Of a stretch of 64,000 bases of DNA, positions 42,726 through 52,466 are shown piece after piece. How positions within the stretch are numbered: the stretch's first letter is position 1; every line of letters starts with the position of its first letter. Origin of the DNA: Sulfurimonas sp. (GTDB taxonomy: Bacteria; Campylobacterota; Campylobacteria; Campylobacterales; Sulfurimonadaceae); the NCBI GenBank assembly GCA_026988245.1, contig JALSLR010000035.1, forward strand, positions 122,793 through 186,792, in the 5' to 3' direction. The notes beneath the pieces are model-generated. The model saw only the letters and a list, made by a program, of their open reading frames with translations. It was not told where the DNA came from and ran no database searches. The translations under genes were made by a program, and so were the position numbers.

Positions 42726-42767
42726 ATGATATACTAATATAAATTAAAACAAATTGATGTGAATCAA
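42726..42767 (-). promoter_or_regulatory. FNR/CRP-family box + -10 directed to the minus strand
   Basis: Box TTGATTCACATCAA (42754-42767, minus-strand reading); TATCAT at the same 22-nt spacing (42726-42731). Confidence 0.7.
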
Positions 42768-42789
42768 ATTTATAAGAAAGAAGAGAGAG

Positions 42790-42978
42790 ATGCCAGATAT
42801 AGTCATAATACTTGTAATGTGTTTTCCAATGTTTCTTTTTACAGTATACCCGGGTATTAAACTTGGTGAATATCTAGATAATAAGTATAATTTAGGTGAA
42901 ACTAAAAAACGCTACATAGTAGTGAGTGCAACAATCTTTGTAACTTTTTGTATTTCAGCAATACTCTTCTATGCGTAA
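42790..42978 (+). CDS. Small membrane protein
   Basis: 62 aa with two TM segments, AAGAGAGAG RBS. Confidence 0.55.
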   Translation: MPDIVIILVMCFPMFLFTVYPGIKLGEYLDNKYNLGETKKRYIVVSATIFVTFCISAILFYA

Positions 42979-43138
42979 AATATTATCAAAAAATTGAGAT
43001 AAAGCAAAAAAAAAGTTGATAGAGTGTATTGACATTTTTTTGACAACATTCCCATAAAATAGGCTTTTGAGATTCTATCGTTTCAAAAAGTAACACTAAA
43101 TTTTAAACCCTCCTTAAAATAAAAATTAAACTTATAAA

Positions 43139-43178
43139 TTGATGTAAGTCAACGAAATTAAAGCAAAATCACTATAAA
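43139..43178 (+). promoter_or_regulatory. FNR/CRP-family box + -10 upstream of nor cluster
   Basis: TTGATGTAAGTCAA (43139-43152), TATAAA (43173-43178). Confidence 0.75.
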
Positions 43179-43223
43179 CTTCAAATGAATCTGAAAATGA
43201 TAATACTCAAAAAGGAAGCGAAC

Positions 43224-43550
43224 ATGGTTGAACAAGTAATTATGAGACAAGATATTGCTTTAGATGATTTTTTAACTATATTTGTATCTTCTGGATTAGT
43301 ATTAGTATTTGGAGGATTGTATGTCGGTATTTATACTGCAGTGAAGGTTGAACTACTTAAAACATGGACTATGCCAATAGCATATATTTTTTGGGTATTA
43401 ACAGCTTACTGTTTGTATTTGATGGGGAGTTTAATGCACGTAGGTGAATTTACGGCAAAAGCTTTAGTTGTTGCTGCATTTGGAATATTATTACTTCCAC
43501 ATGCAGTTTATTATATGCAAGATCAAGTTCATCAACAGAATGAACATTGA
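43224..43550 (+). CDS. Small membrane protein, NOR-cluster associated
   Basis: MVEQVIMRQDIALDDFLTIFVSS...; three TM; RBS AAAAGGAAG; directly precedes norC. Confidence 0.65.
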   Translation: MVEQVIMRQDIALDDFLTIFVSSGLVLVFGGLYVGIYTAVKVELLKTWTMPIAYIFWVLTAYCLYLMGSLMHVGEFTAKALVVAAFGILLLPHAVYYMQDQVHQQNEH

Positions 43551-43562
43551 TTAGGAGGGCAC

Positions 43563-44216
43563 ATGGCTAAGATATCCGTATGGAGTGATAACCGTTTCTG
43601 GCAAAGATCAGCAGCGTGGATTACAGGGTTTGCAGCAGTACTACTTATTTGGTTAACATTTGACACAGCAGGTCAAATCGCAATGGGTACAGATGCAGAT
43701 TTACAAGCAGGCGTAACTAAAAGGGTTCCAGGACCTACAGTTATTAATTATAAAATTACTTATGAAATGAGCACAAAACGTGGTCACGAAGTTCCAGTAA
43801 TTGGGGAAAAAGAAATGTTTTTTGGTAGAGATGATTACTCAGAAGAAGAAGCTGGTGCTTTACTTCACTTAGGTAAACTAGGTTCTCAAACTAAAAACTG
43901 TATGAATTGTCATACACTTCTTGGAAATGGTGCATATTATGCTCCAGATTTAACTAAAGCTTGGTTAGACCCAGCATGGCAAGATGGTGGTACTATGCAA
44001 GCGATGACTGGTAAAAGTACAAAAGAAGAAGCAATGGCTGAGTTCTTACAACATCCATCAACTTATCCAACTCACTCACGTATGATGCCAGATCTTGGTA
44101 TTACTCCTGAAGAGGCTAAAGGTTTAGTTGCTTTCTTGAAACATATGTCATCAATTGATACAAATGGTTTCCCAAGAAACTTTGGAAGAATGCAAGGAGC
44201 AGTAAATGGCAAATAA
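43563..44216 (+). CDS. norC: Nitric oxide reductase subunit C
   Basis: N-terminal TM, 'KNCMNCHTLLGNGAYYAPDLTKAW' heme c motif, next to norB. Confidence 0.92.
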   Translation: MAKISVWSDNRFWQRSAAWITGFAAVLLIWLTFDTAGQIAMGTDADLQAGVTKRVPGPTVINYKITYEMSTKRGHEVPVIGEKEMFFGRDDYSEEEAGALLHLGKLGSQTKNCMNCHTLLGNGAYYAPDLTKAWLDPAWQDGGTMQAMTGKSTKEEAMAEFLQHPSTYPTHSRMMPDLGITPEEAKGLVAFLKHMSSIDTNGFPRNFGRMQGAVNGK

Positions 44217-45636
44217 ATTTACAGGAATCGGAAGCGAATCAAAACAATTAGCAACATGGTATTTTACTTTTGCTGCAATTCTTTTAGGCGCACAATTAGT
44301 ATTTGGTTTAGTTGCAGCTATTCAGTATGTAATGCCAGGTTTCTTATTTGAGTTATTAGATTTTTCAGTAGCTAGAATGTTGCACATTAATGCACTTGTT
44401 GTATGGATGGTTTTTGCAATGTTTGGTTCTGTATATTATCTCTTACCAGATGAAACAGGAATCGAAACTGTTGGTATCAAAGTTGGTAAATTATTATACT
44501 GGATTTTTGTAGCTGCTATTGTAGTAGTTGTATTAGTATATTTATTTATTCAAGTTGGACCTGCAACAGAGACTTCTATTTGGTTTATTCATGAAGGTCG
44601 TGAGTATATTGAAGCACCACGTTGGGCTGACTGGGGTATCGTAGTAGTTGCACTTGGTTTTGTTGGGAATCTATTCTTAACAGGTATGAAGGGTAACCGT
44701 TCTGGTATCGTTACAGTTCTTATGGCAGATATGATTGCATTTGCTGGTCTCTATTTAGCTGGTATGTTTTTTACAGACAACATCACACTTGACCAATACT
44801 GGTGGTGGTGGGTAATTCACTTATGGGTTGAGGCTACTTGGGAAGTTTTCGTTGGTTCGATAGCTGCTTATGGTCTTATTCAAATGATTGGAGCATCTCG
44901 TAAAGTTGTTGAAATGTGGTTATGGATTGAAGTAGCGATGCTATTTGGATCAGGTATCCTTGGAATTGGACATCACTATTTCTGGATTGGTACACCTGAG
45001 TACTGGTGGGAAATTGGAGCATTATTTAGTGCACTAGAGCCGTTACCACTTGTAGCTATGTTTATCCACGTTATGTATGATTGGGGTAAACAACAAGGGA
45101 AAAAAGTTGCTGGTGGTTCTGATGAATCAGTAGTTGCAAATAAACCTGCTTTTGTATGGTTCTGGATGAATGCATTTGGAAACTTCTTAGGTGCTGGTAT
45201 ATGGGGATTCTTCCACACATTACCACAGGTAAACCTTTATACTCACGGTACACAGTTTACATCAGCGCACGGACACTTAGCGTTCTTTGGTGCTTATGCA
45301 ACTATCCTTATCGGAATGTTCTATCTTGCTGTTCAAGGATCAAATGGTATTAAAGTACTAAAACATACTAAAGCTTCTATCTGGTCAATCTCTTTAATGG
45401 TTGGTGGAATGTTAGGTATGACTATGGCATTAACTATCGCTGGTTACGTTCAAGTTCTTGTATCTCGTGCACAAATGGGTGCTACTTGGGCAGGTTACTT
45501 TGATGGTCAACAAGGTATGTGGTTTGCACAAGCTATGGATTGGAGACTCATCATGGGTGTCGTAATGTTCTTAGGTTTTGCACTACTTGCTAAAGATTTA
45601 TTAACTACTGGTAAAAACCCAGTACACGAAAGATAA
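44206..45636 (+). CDS. norB: Nitric oxide reductase subunit B (cNOR)
   Basis: 'LLDFSVARMLHINALVVWM', 'GIGHHYFWIGTPEYWW', 'ALEPLPLVAMFIH', 'SAHGHLAFFGAYA'. Confidence 0.94.
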   Translation: MANKFTGIGSESKQLATWYFTFAAILLGAQLVFGLVAAIQYVMPGFLFELLDFSVARMLHINALVVWMVFAMFGSVYYLLPDETGIETVGIKVGKLLYWIFVAAIVVVVLVYLFIQVGPATETSIWFIHEGREYIEAPRWADWGIVVVALGFVGNLFLTGMKGNRSGIVTVLMADMIAFAGLYLAGMFFTDNITLDQYWWWWVIHLWVEATWEVFVGSIAAYGLIQMIGASRKVVEMWLWIEVAMLFGSGILGIGHHYFWIGTPEYWWEIGALFSALEPLPLVAMFIHVMYDWGKQQGKKVAGGSDESVVANKPAFVWFWMNAFGNFLGAGIWGFFHTLPQVNLYTHGTQFTSAHGHLAFFGAYATILIGMFYLAVQGSNGIKVLKHTKASIWSISLMVGGMLGMTMALTIAGYVQVLVSRAQMGATWAGYFDGQQGMWFAQAMDWRLIMGVVMFLGFALLAKDLLTTGKNPVHER

Positions 45637-45646
45637 GGAGAATATT

Positions 45647-45799
45647 ATGTTTGAACCATTTACAGATGTTGTTCCAAGTTTTTTCGGTTGGTTAAATCAA
45701 GGTCCTATGACTTTAACGATTTTTCTACACAGTATTATAGTACTTCCAATGCTTTGGATTTACAAACAAGAAAAAGCTCGTTTAGAACAAGAAAGTTAA
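45647..45799 (+). CDS. 50-aa single-TM small protein, nor operon
   Basis: MFEPFTDVVPSFFGWLNQGPMTLTIFLHSIIVLPMLWIYKQEKARLEQES*; AAGGAG RBS. Not in ORF track. Confidence 0.75.
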   Translation: MFEPFTDVVPSFFGWLNQGPMTLTIFLHSIIVLPMLWIYKQEKARLEQES

Positions 45800-45811
45800 G
45801 CTATATTAGTT

Positions 45812-45834
45812 GCAGGGCTCCATTGGGGCCTTGC
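45812..45834 (+). terminator. Hairpin between nor operon and nirS (terminator or processing element)
   Basis: GCAGGGCTCC-ATT-GGGGCCTTGC followed by T-rich TGTTATTTTATTTTTG. Confidence 0.6.
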
Positions 45835-45863
45835 TGTTATTTTATTTTTGAAGGAGAAAGAAA

Positions 45864-47504
45864 ATGAGATTAAATAAATTAGTTACATCAGTTGCTGCTT
45901 TAGCAGTAGTATCTACAGGTCTATTTGCTGGAACATCTAACATGGATGTTGAGAAAGTATTTGAAAAAGAATGTCAAGGTTGTCACGGTCCAAATCACGA
46001 AGGTGGTGTTGGTTCAGATTTACGTCCAACTGTAACAGCTAAGAAAAATGCTTATGAATTAGCTGAGACAATTCTTAATGGTCGTCCTGGTACAGCAATG
46101 CCAGAATTTAAAGAAAAATTTACTAAGGGTGATGCTGATAAAATGGTTGATTATATTCAACATTTTAAAGGTAAAAAAATGGCAGTTCTTACAATGGAAG
46201 CTGTTAAAAAAGGGTGGAAACCACTTAATGATAGAATGAAATTCTTCAAAAAGTATCCACATGCAGTTGACGTTAAGAAAAACACTGATATCTGTTTTGT
46301 AACAGAAAGAGATGCAGAAAGAGTTGCATTTGTTGATGGTACTTCAGGTAAAGTTTTATCTAAGCACCCAGCTGGTTTTGCTGTTCACGTAACAGTTACA
46401 AACAAGCGTCAACCTCGTTATGCTTACTCAATCTCTCGTTCAGGTTTAGTAACAATGTTTGACCTTAACACTCCGGGTCAACAAAAAATTGCTCAGATTC
46501 AAGTTGGTTCTGATTCTCGTGGTCTAGCGGTGTCTCCAGATGGTAAATACCTAATGGCTGGTAACTACGTTCCAGGTGGAGCAATCCTTATGGACGCAAT
46601 GTCTCTTGAGCCATTAAAAGTTTATCCAACTTCATCTGTTATTGACACTGAAGGTAACATCGGTTCTTCACGTGTAGCTGGTATTTATGATACTCCATAT
46701 GGTCCTTATATTGCATTTGCACTTAAAGATGCTGGTCATGTTTATATCGTAGATTATTCTAAACCAAATTTTCCAATCGTTGGTGATATTCCAAATATTG
46801 GTAAAATTCTTCATGATGGTTTCTTAAATGAAGGTAAAGAAATTGGACGTTACTTATTCCAAGCTTCTCAAGGTTCTGATGTAATCGGTGTAGTTGATTT
46901 TAAAACTAAATCTTTAGTTACTAAAATCTATACTGGTCCTTCAGCTAAGCCGCACCCAGGTCAAGGTTCTTCATTCTTTAACGAAGGTCTAGGTCAACAA
47001 CTTGGTGCTACTGTTAACATGAATCTTGGTCAAGTTACTATCTGGGATGATAACTTTGATGTAATTCGTCAAATTCCTACTGCTGGTGGTGGACTTTTTA
47101 TTGGTACATCTGAGCATACTCCTTTCTTATGGGCAGATAATGTACTTGGTGGATCTTCTAACTGGAATAAAGTTTACTTAATTAACAAGCAAACTTTAGA
47201 AGTAGATAGAATTCTTACTGTTGGTACATCTAAAGGTACTATTATAGACCCTGTAACTCATAAAGTTCTTTACAAATGGAATGTTCCAACTGTTAAAGAT
47301 GCTAAAGGTAAAGCAATTACTCCAAGAATCCTTCATGCTGAACCAGCTAATCACGGTCATTGGACTATGATTTCTGAGTGGAATGCAGGACGTATTGGTA
47401 TATATGAAGCTAAAACTGGTAAATTTGTTAAATACATCAAAGGTTTAACAACTCCAACTTTTACTTACTCTATCGAACACAGACAAACAATCCCGGGTGC
47501 ATAA
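45864..47504 (+). CDS. nirS: Cytochrome cd1 nitrite reductase
   Basis: Heme c 'CQGCHG'; d1 propeller 'CFVTERDAERVAFVDGTSGKVL', 'LFIGTSEHTPFLWADN', 'HAEPANHGHWTMISEWN'. Confidence 0.93.
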   Translation: MRLNKLVTSVAALAVVSTGLFAGTSNMDVEKVFEKECQGCHGPNHEGGVGSDLRPTVTAKKNAYELAETILNGRPGTAMPEFKEKFTKGDADKMVDYIQHFKGKKMAVLTMEAVKKGWKPLNDRMKFFKKYPHAVDVKKNTDICFVTERDAERVAFVDGTSGKVLSKHPAGFAVHVTVTNKRQPRYAYSISRSGLVTMFDLNTPGQQKIAQIQVGSDSRGLAVSPDGKYLMAGNYVPGGAILMDAMSLEPLKVYPTSSVIDTEGNIGSSRVAGIYDTPYGPYIAFALKDAGHVYIVDYSKPNFPIVGDIPNIGKILHDGFLNEGKEIGRYLFQASQGSDVIGVVDFKTKSLVTKIYTGPSAKPHPGQGSSFFNEGLGQQLGATVNMNLGQVTIWDDNFDVIRQIPTAGGGLFIGTSEHTPFLWADNVLGGSSNWNKVYLINKQTLEVDRILTVGTSKGTIIDPVTHKVLYKWNVPTVKDAKGKAITPRILHAEPANHGHWTMISEWNAGRIGIYEAKTGKFVKYIKGLTTPTFTYSIEHRQTIPGA

Positions 47505-47511
47505 CCCAATC

Positions 47512-47531
47512 TTCTCTCCTTCGGGAGAGAG
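47512..47531 (+). terminator. UUCG-loop hairpin after nirS
   Basis: TCTCTCC-TTCG-GGAGAGA just after nirS stop. Confidence 0.65.
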
Positions 47532-47584
47532 CTTTCCTTTAAAACAATCAATTAATTTTTTTCTTTAATATTTATTTATGTTTC

Positions 47585-47626
47585 TTGACTAAAAACAAGC
47601 GATTAGAATTTTTATTCATCTATAAT
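47585..47626 (+). promoter_or_regulatory. Degenerate FNR-family box + consensus -10 for d1/sensor operon
   Basis: TTGACTAAAAACAA (47585-47598), 22 nt, TATAAT (47621-47626). Confidence 0.5.
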
Positions 47627-47689
47627 AGTTTATAAGTTATTATTCAAGCATATTTTGGTTAGAATAACGCTTTAAATAAAAGAGTATAA

Positions 47690-47995
47690 ATGAAAAAATA
47701 TTTACTATTAACTATCCTTTTACATTCATATATTTATGCATCACAAGTTGATGGTAAAAATGTGTTTGAAACTTATTGTTGGGGATGTCATCACCAAACA
47801 GCAATGGCATTTGGACCACCCTTTAATGAAATAGCATCAAAGAGAACGAAGGCAGAGATAGAAGCATACATAGCTTCTCCTAAGTCTATGTATAAATCTT
47901 TTGGTTATAAAAGAACAGTTATGACTCAATTTAATCTTAATGACAAAGAAAGAGACTCTATAGCAGAGTATATACTTTCGTATAAAGGTAAATAA
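47690..47995 (+). CDS. Periplasmic c-type cytochrome (NirC-like position)
   Basis: Signal peptide, 'YCWGCHH' heme motif, 'MTQFNLNDKERDSIAEYI'. Confidence 0.8.
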   Translation: MKKYLLLTILLHSYIYASQVDGKNVFETYCWGCHHQTAMAFGPPFNEIASKRTKAEIEAYIASPKSMYKSFGYKRTVMTQFNLNDKERDSIAEYILSYKGK

Positions 47996-49116
47996 TGTTT
48001 AGGTTAAGCAATCTAATATCTTCCGTAGTTGAAGATAAAAAAGAAAGAATTTTAGATGGTAGCATTGCTATATGGAATTTTACAAATCGTTGTAATTTAT
48101 CTTGTATGCATTGTTATTCAAAATCCACTTTAGATGAAGTTGATACTTTAACAACTTCGCAGATTAAAAAAACAATTTTAGAGATGAAAGAAAATGGTGT
48201 TAAGTTTATAATATTTTCAGGCGGTGAACCACTTACGCGAAAAGATTTGTTTGAAATAGCTGACTTTTGTAAAGAAAATGGCATCATTACTTATCTTTCA
48301 AGTAACGGTCTATATTTCACTAAGAGTAATGTACAACGTATAGTAGATACTTTTAACTATGTTGGTGTATCTATAGATGGTGATGAGTCCACGCATGATT
48401 ATTTTCGAGGGCTCAAGGGTGCTTTTAAAGAGACACTTAAAGCTGTTCAACTTGCTAATGCTACTGGTGCTAAGGTTGGGATTCGTTTTACTATTACTAA
48501 AGAGACGATTGACTCTTTAGAGTATATATTTGATTTGGCAGAAAAAGAAAGTATACCAAAAATATATGTATCACATCTTGTTTATTCTGGACGTGGCTTA
48601 GATAATTTAAAAATGGATTTAAGCAAAGAACAAAGAAGAAAATCAGTAGAATTTATAATTAAAAAAGCCTTTGAATATTATGAAACTGGTAGAGATATTG
48701 AGATTGTTACCGGTAATATGGAGATGGATGCTATCCTTCTGTTAAATACTTTTGGTGAAAAATATCCAGAACTAAAATCAAAGATGCGAGATAGACTTGT
48801 GACTTGGGGAGGAAACTCTGCCGGACGTAAACTTTTAAATATTAATAGTGAAGGGGATGTGAGACCTGACCCATTTTTCCCTCTAACAGTTGGAAATATA
48901 ATCAAAGAAAACTTTGGTAATATTTGGCAAAGTGGAGAGCTTTTGGATGAATTAAGAATACATCCTAGACGTCAAATAAGTGGAATTTGTGCAAGTTGTG
49001 AGCAACTTGATATTTGTAATGGTGGAAGTCGTGCTCGTGCATATGCTATAACTGGTGACTTATGGAGTGAAGATCCATCGTGTTACTTAACTCAAGAAGA
49101 AAGAGAGATTAGATGA
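47995..49116 (+). CDS. nirJ: Radical SAM protein, heme d1 biosynthesis
   Basis: 'NFTNRCNLSCMHCYSKS', 'IFSGGEPLTR', C-term 'CASCEQLDICNGGSRARA'. Confidence 0.88.
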   Translation: MFRLSNLISSVVEDKKERILDGSIAIWNFTNRCNLSCMHCYSKSTLDEVDTLTTSQIKKTILEMKENGVKFIIFSGGEPLTRKDLFEIADFCKENGIITYLSSNGLYFTKSNVQRIVDTFNYVGVSIDGDESTHDYFRGLKGAFKETLKAVQLANATGAKVGIRFTITKETIDSLEYIFDLAEKESIPKIYVSHLVYSGRGLDNLKMDLSKEQRRKSVEFIIKKAFEYYETGRDIEIVTGNMEMDAILLLNTFGEKYPELKSKMRDRLVTWGGNSAGRKLLNINSEGDVRPDPFFPLTVGNIIKENFGNIWQSGELLDELRIHPRRQISGICASCEQLDICNGGSRARAYAITGDLWSEDPSCYLTQEEREIR

Positions 49117-50246
49117 ATAAATATGTATTTGTAGGGATTACATTGTTAGCATCATTGTTCAGTAGTGTAAGTGCTAAAGCAATTAATCCAATTTTTGCTA
49201 TGTTAAACACAAATGAAAAGATTTTTGTAGTTGAGAGAGAAAGTGAGTCTCTAGCAGTAATTGAAAAAGGTATAACACGTTCACATATCTTAGGTATGCA
49301 TAATATGAACCACGGTGTTGTAAAATTTGATGGGAATGATGGTTATGTAATAAGTCGTGATGGTTATGTCATCAAGTTTGATCCACGTAGCGAAAAAATC
49401 ATTAAAGAGTTTAAAACATCAGATTCTGCTATTGGTTTTACTATAAATAAACATTATTTGGCTGTTGCGAATTATGCTAAAAAAAGTGTAGATATCCTTG
49501 ACCGTGATTTAAATCCTTTACAGTCTTTTGACACTGGAAGTAAAAATGTAGGTATTAAAGTATATAAAAATTATTTGATATTTGCTCAAATGGATAATGA
49601 TAAACTTACTGTTTTAAGAGATACTAATAAAGGTAAGGGTAAACCTCATTTTGTAATAGAAAAAGAGTTCGAAGATGTAGGGGTTATGCCTTTTGACGCA
49701 ATGATAAAAGATAACAACTATATAGTAGGTTTCTTTACTTCTAAACATTTTGGTGTTATTGACTTAGATAAGATGGAGTTTAAAAAGATTGATATTCTTT
49801 TAGGTGATAGACAACCTGTTATGAAAGTGCCACATTTTGGTTTTTGGTCAATCTCTGGAGATAAAATATTTATACCAGCAGTAGGTGATAACAAAATTTT
49901 AGTTTATGATAAAGATTTTAATTTTATACAAAATATTGAGATAGAGGGGACACCTGTATTTTCAGCATTGAGTCCAGATGAGAAATATGTTGCAGTTACA
50001 TTTAGCGGCAAGAAGTTTCCTGTGATTCAAATCCTAGATACTAAAACTTTAAAAGTGATAAAAAGATTTGAATTTGATGGTAAAGTATTACATCTTAGAT
50101 GGTCTAAAAGTAGACCAAATCTTTATATATCTGTAAATGATGCTAATGAAGTTGTGGTTTTAAATACTAAACAATGGTATATGTCACGAGAAATATTTCA
50201 AATTAAAAAACCATCGGGTATATTTATTTATGAGGAAAAAGAATAA
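49113..50246 (+). CDS. nirF: Heme d1 biosynthesis protein NirF
   Basis: Signal peptide, propeller; 'VVERESESLAVIEKG', 'HNMNHGVVKFDGNDGYVISRDGYVIKFD'; follows nirJ. Confidence 0.85.
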   Translation: MNKYVFVGITLLASLFSSVSAKAINPIFAMLNTNEKIFVVERESESLAVIEKGITRSHILGMHNMNHGVVKFDGNDGYVISRDGYVIKFDPRSEKIIKEFKTSDSAIGFTINKHYLAVANYAKKSVDILDRDLNPLQSFDTGSKNVGIKVYKNYLIFAQMDNDKLTVLRDTNKGKGKPHFVIEKEFEDVGVMPFDAMIKDNNYIVGFFTSKHFGVIDLDKMEFKKIDILLGDRQPVMKVPHFGFWSISGDKIFIPAVGDNKILVYDKDFNFIQNIEIEGTPVFSALSPDEKYVAVTFSGKKFPVIQILDTKTLKVIKRFEFDGKVLHLRWSKSRPNLYISVNDANEVVVLNTKQWYMSREIFQIKKPSGIFIYEEKE

Positions 50247-50986
50247 TGGGTAAAGTTTATTTAACAGGGGCTGGTCCTGGTGATATTGAATTAATGACTG
50301 TAAAAGCTTTACGTGTTGTAAAAGAAGCAGATGTTATCATCTATGACCGTTTAGCTAATCCAGAAATTTTAGAAGAAGCTAAAAATGGCTGTGAGTTCGT
50401 ATACGTTGGTAAAGAAGATGGACGTCACATCATGCCTCAAGATGAGATAAATGAAGTCATCTATCAAAATGCCATAAAGTATGAAAATGTTGTTCGTTTA
50501 AAAGGTGGTGATCCATTTGTATTTGGTCGTGGTGGAGAGGAAGCGCTTTATCTACAAGAGCGTGATGTTAAGTTTGATATCATTCCTGGTATCACGTCGG
50601 CTATCAGTGCTCCAGCTTATGCAGGTATACCTGTTACTCATCGTGGTGTCGCTGTGAGTTTTAGAGTAGTTACGGGGCATGAATCACCAAACAAAAAAGT
50701 AAGCCAAATCCCTTGGGATAATTTTAAAACAGATGATACTATAGTGTTTTTAATGGGGCTTCATAATCTTCCTAAAATTAGTGCTAAACTTATGGAAATC
50801 GGTAAAGATGCAGATTACCCTGTTGCTGTGATTTCTAAAGGGACAACGAAAGAACAAAGTGTTGTTGTGGGAACTCTAGAAAATATAGTTGAAAAAGCGA
50901 AAAATGTACCCACTCCAGCACTTATCGTTGTTGGAAAAGTTGTGCTACTGAGAAATCAATTGAAATGGTTTGAGGGCAATGCCTAG
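50246..50986 (+). CDS. nirE: Uroporphyrinogen-III C-methyltransferase
   Basis: 'VYLTGAGPGDIELMTVKALRVVKEADVIIYDRL', 'RLKGGDPFVFGRGGEEA', 'VIPGITSAISAPAYAGIPVTHR'; in nir operon (cobA-type). Confidence 0.88.
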   Translation: MGKVYLTGAGPGDIELMTVKALRVVKEADVIIYDRLANPEILEEAKNGCEFVYVGKEDGRHIMPQDEINEVIYQNAIKYENVVRLKGGDPFVFGRGGEEALYLQERDVKFDIIPGITSAISAPAYAGIPVTHRGVAVSFRVVTGHESPNKKVSQIPWDNFKTDDTIVFLMGLHNLPKISAKLMEIGKDADYPVAVISKGTTKEQSVVVGTLENIVEKAKNVPTPALIVVGKVVLLRNQLKWFEGNA

Positions 50987-52466
50987 AGAGATTGCCAAAA
51001 ATATTTTCTGGGTGGGAATGCACTTAGAAAATGATCCCTTTCAGTGTCATCCATATTTTATAAAAAATGGCAATGAATCAATCTTAATAGATCCAGGTTC
51101 TATGTTGGAGTTTGATGAAACAGTCAAAAAAGTAAAGTCCATAATTGATATTGGCTCAATAAAATATATTATTTTACATCATCAAGATCCAGATTTGGCT
51201 GCAGCAGTTCCTGCCATAGAAAAACTTATCGATAGAGAAGACTTACAAATAGTAACTCACTCGAGAATGTCCGTACTTATCAAGCACTATCTTGTAACAT
51301 CTTCGTATTATGAAATAGATAAACATGATAATAAACTTCAAACTTCTTCCGGATTAGAACTCAAGTTTTTAACAACACCTTATTGCCATTCTCCTGGTGC
51401 ATTTGTGAGTTATGAACCACAAACAAAAACGTTGTTTTCTGGAGATATCTTTGGTGGAATAGAAGAGAGTTGGGAATTTTATGCGGATGAAAGCTATTTT
51501 GATAAAGCAAAACAGTTTCATCAAGAGTATATGCCAAGTAAAGATATATTTAATTATGCTCTTAAAAAGATAGAAGCTCTGGATATGAACTTAATAGCCC
51601 CTCAACATGGTTCCATCATAAAAAGAGAGTACATCTCAGGACTTATTTGTGATATGAAAGATTTAGACTGTGGTTTATATATAGAAGATAAGTATAACAG
51701 GGAACTTCTTGATACCATAGATGAGTTACAGATAAAAGAAAAAACAATTGCAGAGAGAGATCGTCAGTTGTTTGCACAATCTAAACGAGCAGAAATAGGG
51801 GAGATGATAGGTAATATAGCGCATCAGTGGAGACAACCTCTTGCTATAATGAATACAGTAGTTGCTATTATGGATGAAAAAAACAGTGTAAATGTTTTAG
51901 GTAAAGAAGAGGTGAGTGAAAAACTGCATAAAATGCAAGAGCATATTAGTTATATGTCTGATACAATCGAAGACTTTTTAAATTATTACCGTCCAGAAAA
52001 AGATAAAATAATGTTTAATATATCTCAAGCTATACTCAAGTCTTTAGATATAGTTAGTTTTAACATCTCCCATGATTCTAATGTCAAGGTTCATTTAGAT
52101 TTGGATGAGTCATTGCAAGCGTATGGACTTAAAAATGAGTTTGTTCAAGTGATAGTAACAATTCTCTCCAATATAAGGGATGTGATAGTTCAAAATATTC
52201 TCAAAAATAAAACAATATACATATCTTTAATAAAGCTTGATAATATGATTATTTTGAATATAATAGATGACTGTGGTGGAATTGAAAAGGCTAATTTATC
52301 CAAAATTTTTGATCCTTATTTTACTACTAAGCATCAGTCTATGGGGACTGGGCTTGGTTTATATATAGCTCGAATGATAATAGAAGATAATATGGGTGCT
52401 AAAATAAGTGCACACAATATAAAAAATGGTGCAAAATTTACTATAGAGATGAAAAATGAAAAATGA
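50979..52466 (+). CDS. Sensor histidine kinase with N-terminal metallo-beta-lactamase/diiron (ODP/flavodiiron-like) domain
   Basis: 'YIILHHQDPDLAAAVP', 'YCHSPGAFVSY', 'LFSGDIFGG', 'LIAPQHGSII' metal-ligand motifs; kinase 'EMIGNIAHQWRQPLAIM' H box and 'FDPYFTTKHQSMGTGLGLYIARMI' ATPase box. Confidence 0.85.
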   Translation: MPREIAKNIFWVGMHLENDPFQCHPYFIKNGNESILIDPGSMLEFDETVKKVKSIIDIGSIKYIILHHQDPDLAAAVPAIEKLIDREDLQIVTHSRMSVLIKHYLVTSSYYEIDKHDNKLQTSSGLELKFLTTPYCHSPGAFVSYEPQTKTLFSGDIFGGIEESWEFYADESYFDKAKQFHQEYMPSKDIFNYALKKIEALDMNLIAPQHGSIIKREYISGLICDMKDLDCGLYIEDKYNRELLDTIDELQIKEKTIAERDRQLFAQSKRAEIGEMIGNIAHQWRQPLAIMNTVVAIMDEKNSVNVLGKEEVSEKLHKMQEHISYMSDTIEDFLNYYRPEKDKIMFNISQAILKSLDIVSFNISHDSNVKVHLDLDESLQAYGLKNEFVQVIVTILSNIRDVIVQNILKNKTIYISLIKLDNMIILNIIDDCGGIEKANLSKIFDPYFTTKHQSMGTGLGLYIARMIIEDNMGAKISAHNIKNGAKFTIEMKNEK

